Shown here piece after piece: positions 59,414 to 64,000 of a stretch of DNA of 64,000 nucleotides. The notes beneath the pieces were generated by a model. The model worked only from the letters and a program-made list of their open reading frames with translations, did no database searches and had not been told where the DNA came from. Source of the stretch: Areca catechu (lineage: Eukaryota; Streptophyta; Magnoliopsida; Arecales; Arecaceae); contig CM038045.1 of NCBI GenBank assembly GCA_021397845.1, forward strand, positions 201,452,631 through 201,516,630, read 5' to 3'. The position numbers were made by a program, and so were the translations under genes. Numbering within the stretch: the first letter of the stretch is position 1; every line of letters starts with the position of its first letter.

Positions 59414-59727
59414 CTACAGGTGTCCAAGATTGCTCTCTTGCATGGGCTGTTCTTTGGCAATATTAAAAACAAACGCCATTTCTTCCTGTGGGATACCAGA
59501 AATCACAGGAATTGGACTGTTGGACTTAAAAACAAAAAACAACAAAAAATGTCATAAAAATTCAAAACACCACAAGGTGATACAAGAATTAGGGAAACAA
59601 TGAAAATAAACAGAAACAAGGGTGAAAAATCTTCACCTACTTGTTTGATCATATATGAATGGGTGCTAGAGGAGAGTTGTGAAGACATTGTGCAATAAGT
59701 TAAACATCTTGCCGATGGAAAACTGCT
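59414..59727 (-). CDS. Two-exon minus-strand coding segment, unidentified gene
   Basis: On the minus strand, acceptor CTCAAGTAG precedes an exon (59727-59641, 29 codons, SSFPSARCLTYCTMSSQL.. to YMIKQ). A 116-bp intron with donor GTAGGTGAA and acceptor TTTTTAAG follows. Then comes an exon (59524-59414, 36 codons plus TAG: SNSPIPVISGIPQEEMAFVF .. NLGHL). Phase is 0 at both ends, and intron size and signals are typical of plants. The protein family is not recognised. The upstream part of the gene, and whether the ATG inside the first exon is a start, are unknown. It could be a short ORF in a non-coding transcript. Confidence 0.42.
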
Positions 59728-62700
59728 CTACTTGAGATGGGAAAAAGGAGAAAATATCAGGCTTTCCGTTTACTTGTCTGTCAAAGAAGAAAAGGTGGAT
59801 GGACTTGTAAGGCTGTTGCTTTGTTGATTGTTTTCCCTAACAAATCTCTCTAAGTTGGATTGTCCATCAATGCTTAATCTTAATGAAATTTTTGAGAAAG
59901 GAAAATGTTCTAGGCATGTTGATCTAATTTAGCATTCCTGTTATGAACTTGAAAGAGTATATCTGATCTAGCGCACACAAGTTTTTACACATCAAGAACA
60001 AAGCAATGCAAATGGTAACCCACAAAGCCTAGTTGAATTTTCTTCTTTTACTCTTTCTTGGCATTTCATTTTCATTGGAATTGGTAAAGGATGAAAAATT
60101 TCTAGTGCCCATCTCTTAGGAGATTCTGAATACTTGGTGGGTAGTGTGTGTGTGTGTGTGTGTGTTTCCTTTTCCAGCTTGAGCTTTTTATTTTGTTTTC
60201 ACATTTCAGGCTGATGGCTAACTTTTGCACCAGCCTACATTTTTTTAGATCAATAGACCTCTTATATTACTTGCACAAGCCTATAATTACTTACTTAACC
60301 CTGTCTAGTGTCATTTCTAGACATCCACTTGACCACCTCCCATTAGAAATCTTCAACACCTCGTTGTAAACAGAAGCCTTGAAATCACAAAAACCATTGT
60401 CCAAGCCTAATCAAATCAGGGAACCTATGGAGCACAAATGTTATTAAGTTTAGAATGACTGGGTAAGATTTTATGACCAGCCATGGCAATATTCCTAACT
60501 TTTCAACCAGTTAATGGAAAGGGGAACTGTACACTATATGCCATTTGTTGAGCATATACCAGATGACACACTACATTGTCCTTTGATAGTGCATTAAGTC
60601 TTCTGGGGGTGATGACCACCTCAAATTGCATGATTTTGGCTAGAGTTAGAAAAAAGTTTTGGACTACTTCAACAACGATGCCTCCATGCACAGTGACTCA
60701 CAATCCTCAACCACCTCAGGCATGATTAATGATGCCACCAAATATTTTGTGTCATCTAGCTTGTGGAACATGTAAAATGTGAGCAACCAAGTGATCATCA
60801 CCACTTGAAGGATGTGCATTTTTTTTGCCACTGTAAAGGTTTCAAAATACAGTCCCAATTTATGGAACTCATCATTTTGTAATCTACACTTTCCTAAAAC
60901 TACATATTTACTTAGCTAAAATTCAATACTGATTGCATAATGGATCAGTGAGAAGCCGGGATGCAGGAGAGTGCAACACTGTAAGACATAAAATATCATA
61001 TCAAGAAACATATGATAGTCAATTTTGACAAGTCTAGAACCCATACATCAAAAAACAAAATCAGCCAAGAAAGCCCTATTTTTAGATGATTAGTAGAGAG
61101 GGGAAGAGGAGAGGAGGGAACAAGAGATTAGAAACACACGAGGATGGGAGGGGGAAGGTGTTTGGAGCATATTCACATTTACACAAGGCCGCAGGAAGGA
61201 TGATGCTTGTATCACTGAAAAGGGTGTTTGGTGACATTGGATGGATATCTAAGAGGAATGTCTCCTTGGCTTTGTAAACTGTACTAGAGAGTCCGGATAA
61301 GTAGTCCAAAAGGAAGAAACATCACAAGAAATCTAAAGAGAGAAGAATGATGATGTACAGATCTGCATGAAACTCTATCATTGAACCACAAAAATAGTAA
61401 TGACATTGGCTGAGCTGCGAGAGAAAGCAACAAGTTAAGACTTAAGACACTAAAGATAGCATTGAGGTGAAGAGGTAATAGACCACTTTTATTTTAGCTA
61501 ATATGGTTATGGACCTGTGGAAAGGGTCAATCAGGATATTTAAACTAGTGTGAGCGATGGAGAAAGAAGTACACTAACCATGAATCTCACTGAAATGGGT
61601 CAGTGATGGCACTGAATGGACATATAAAAGAAGCATATCGCCTTTGAATTTTTTGCTGAAGTGTAACCATAGAGTGTTGTTAAGCAATCAAAAGGGAGGA
61701 AATATTACCAAGTAAGAATACCAAGGCCAAATGATGATGTCCAAAAGTACATGAAACTCTGTCAATAACTTGTACCAAAAAAAGATGCTATTGACTCTGG
61801 TCTTGACCTTGCATAGCTCCTAACATGGCACTAATAAACTTAGGCTTTAAAAGAAGTCTGACAAAGTATGCTAGTTGAGTATTAAATATCAAATCAGCAG
61901 TCACCAGCACTAGAAAAGTAGATAAATCAGTATGATGATTTTCTCAACATTTATCTGGAGATACACAAACCAAAATAAATATTCACCGAAGTCAATCAGT
62001 TTTGTCTCTGTACTTTTATTGAGCAAGAAAATATCTCTACTGAAGATACTCATAACAACAATTATCTCAATAAACACACATGATCGTATAGTTACATATA
62101 TTATGAAGCCTGAGAATGTAGCCTTTGACAACAATGCCTGGTAGAAAAGGGTTTGATAATGTTTCAGCATAGGCCACATGAAATACAACTTGTTCAAAAA
62201 TGCTTTTATGATATCAATTAATGTACTTTTTTAAAAAGTTTTTGACTTAAGGTAACTTTTGAATGTATAATAATAGGAAGAGATCATTCAGAAAATCTAT
62301 ATAATATAATGTAGAGTAAATTTTAACCCAGGGTTCCCAGATATCAATTGATAAAGCATAAGGGAAATAAACTTCTAGAAGAACAACTTAGATTATCAGA
62401 AAAAGAAAGAATTATCAGAGGTGTACCTTTGATGAAAAGAGGTGATCCTCGAATTCAGGAAGTAGCAGAATTTAGATGCACGAAAGATGGGAGAGCATCA
62501 TCCATGTTGCTGCAATATGTATCCAAAATACAATCAGTTGGAAAAGTTGCAATTAAAAGCATGTAGTTGATAAACATAAGCATTATTCAGGACTTTATCT
62601 GTCCATAAGAAAACACATTGGCAGATCACTTGGTAAAAAAAGTCTCAACATTTCATTGACAGGTTCACCACGAGATTTCACATTACTAGCCCCACGTTGT

Positions 62701-63775
62701 ACACCTTGATTAATTCACTTTGTGGTTTACTCCCAAACACTTCAGTCATCACACACCCAAAGCAGCATAAGGTCCATCATTCAGAACTTTCTGCTTCTAT
62801 CACCTGATCTTAGTTGTGACAAATCTACAAGTTGACTTGTCAATTGTCATCTTCACCCTGGCTAACCAAATACCAGTTTATCCTAATCCTGGAATCAACA
62901 TAAGTACCAAATTATACACTAATGGGAAATTTAGACTATCCTTTTGTAAAAAGCATATGTGACTTGCATCTGCATCTCTTCTTAAAACAAAATGATACTG
63001 TTCAGAAACAGAGTGAAATATAACAACTCTTTTTGGAGGTGTAACAGCTTTCTGCTATTTGGGCTCCAACATCAAACAATACCAGAAGAGAAGGAAACAG
63101 GGGGAAAAGGTAAGGGCAAAATGTTAGTCACATATCCCTAATTTTCTTCATTCTTTGCATCAATAACTACAAAGAAAAAAGAGAGAGAGAGAGAGAGACT
63201 GGCAATTAAAAAGAATAAAAGAATTTTTTTATAAAAAAATCTAATAGATTGGAATATGACCAGTCCGGTATAAAAGTAAGAACATCATGAAAGATTGGAG
63301 GAAAACTCAAAGAATAATATTCCATATATGGAAAGATTTTAGCTCCTTTACAACATGAAAAAAATAAGGATTTACAGGTATCGATCGGAACTCTCTTTCT
63401 ACAGAGAAAACAGACGGAAATTTTAAAAAAAAAAAAATAATCTGCACTTTATCCCCATCAAAACAAGAATGATTCACGAACATCAGAAGGGCCACGTTCG
63501 AGATCCAATTTCTCCGCCTCCTATCACTAACCAACTCTCAAAGAACCACCCATTCTCTGCCAACAAATCTGGGAAAGTGGTTCCGAATCCCAAACGATCA
63601 GCAATCTCGTAGATGACCAGAATAGGGATCGCCAGAGAGAATCTCAAAAGATCAAGATTTTCATCACGAAACCGGAGAATATCATATCCTATCCAAGAAA
63701 AAGGAGAAGGTAGACTATACAGAAGAAGCAGAAAACAATCCTCATAAATTTCAATCAATGATCGAAAGCAATTCC
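59728..63775. other. Intergenic or intronic DNA
   Basis: AT-rich sequence with no confident gene. It holds a (GT)n microsatellite (60147-60166) and (GA)n (63181-63200). A pair of loosely similar segments (about 61210-61380 and 61585-61760, both with ATGATGATGT..ATGAAACTC) may be an old duplication. 63480-63775 is probably the 3'UTR of the gene that ends at 63776. Confidence 0.4.
60147..60166. repeat. (GT)n microsatellite
   Basis: Uninterrupted GT dinucleotides. Confidence 0.9.
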
Positions 63776-64000
63776 TTATCTGTTGTTGTCTGGGCGGTGG
63801 ACATTGCAGTCCGCGGAGTAGAAATCGTTGCTCTCAAGGAGGGACCTCACAAAGTCGTGATAAGAGACGGGCTTCTTCTGGGGATCGTCAAACCGGACAG
63901 GCGAGCCAGGAGGGATCGGAGGGACGTTGAAGCAGAGGACGCAGCCCCTGCCGACAGCGTCGTAGGCCAGCACCGGCGTTCTCTTCTTGCGGATCTCGCC
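63776..64000 (-). CDS. C-terminus of an unidentified host protein (5' end outside window)
   Basis: The minus-strand frame is open from the window edge for 74 codons (GEIRKKRTPVLAYDAVGRGC .. YSADCNVHRPDNNR) to a TAA at 63776-63778. Codon use is GC-rich, unlike the surrounding DNA, as expected of a real exon. Features are a basic start, a Pro-rich NVPPIPPGSPVRFDDPQKK stretch and the C-terminal SYHDFVRSLLESND. I do not recognise the family. No ATG is visible, so the start must lie beyond 64000. Confidence 0.6.
   Translation of the reverse strand, partial: GEIRKKRTPVLAYDAVGRGCVLCFNVPPIPPGSPVRFDDPQKKPVSYHDFVRSLLESNDFYSADCNVHRPDNNR

Noticed and set aside
60503..60858. Minus-strand frames with HKLDDTKYLVASLIMPEV-like text
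   Set aside because: Looks protein-like but frames overlap, stops follow immediately, and no splice structure or family could be supported. Possibly an old repeat.
62348..62566. 72-codon charged plus ORF / possible exon on either strand
   Set aside because: The minus strand has good splice-like signals but stops in all three frames; the plus frame has no supporting neighbours.
1..64000. CRISPR arrays, tRNA or rRNA genes, bacterial operons
   Set aside because: Repeats are transposon-derived or satellites without spacer logic; no tRNA cloverleaf or rRNA segment was recognised. The sequence is plant nuclear.

Overview
This is a plant nuclear genomic window dominated by transposable elements. 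The evidence is multi-exon genes with GT-AG introns, Ty3/gypsy, copia, LINE, TRIM and hAT elements nested in one another, and CCCTAAA-type telomere-like repeats. A monocot, possibly a palm, is my guess from the element repertoire; nothing in the sequence proves the species.

Left part (1-14.45 kb). A head-to-tail array of four related 1.26-kb LTRs (period 1,272 bp), separated only by a constant 12-bp spacer, runs from 1 to 4475. It abuts a 7-kb defective Ty3/gypsy element with 1.5-kb LTRs (4476-11537). That element keeps gag, an aspartic protease and a chromodomain-like tail but has no reverse transcriptase or integrase. Next comes a decayed L1-type LINE (11538-14450) with RT, zf-RVT and RNase H remnants.

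Middle-left part (14.45-22.6 kb). A GC-rich, repeat-rich, almost codon-free block is framed by AT-rich arms that look loosely inverted. It holds two related GC-rich LTR-like modules, several families of nested tandem repeats, and a truncated copia-type element (LTR 18083-19655 with an initiator-Met primer site).

Central gene (about 23.8-42.6 kb, + strand). A four-coding-exon gene for a 325-residue TVP38/TMEM64 (VTT/SNARE-associated Golgi, DedA-like) membrane protein has a likely 5'UTR exon near 23.9 kb and a first intron of about 15 kb. That intron contains a 10.4-kb Ty3/gypsy Tat-type element (26186-36552) with a perfect 5-bp target duplication, and a 310-bp hAT MITE. The Tat-type element has a disrupted sense gag-pol. 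On the opposite strand it carries a spliced accessory gene with two short introns.

Right part (42.6-64 kb). This is intergenic and intronic DNA with a second hAT MITE (44991-45461), 95-bp and 315-bp local duplications, and a complete 414-bp TRIM retrotransposon (48356-48769). A young 4.9-kb hAT transposon (51764-56639) is nested inside an older relative (49442-59114). Two pairs of small minus-strand exons (43.66-44.02 and 59.41-59.73 kb) point to one or two unrecognised host genes. The last 225 bases encode the carboxyl end of another minus-strand host protein.

The host genes do not form a common pathway. The organising theme is successive insertion: LTR elements and hATs landing in introns, in each other and in tandem repeats, with target duplications still readable for five elements.
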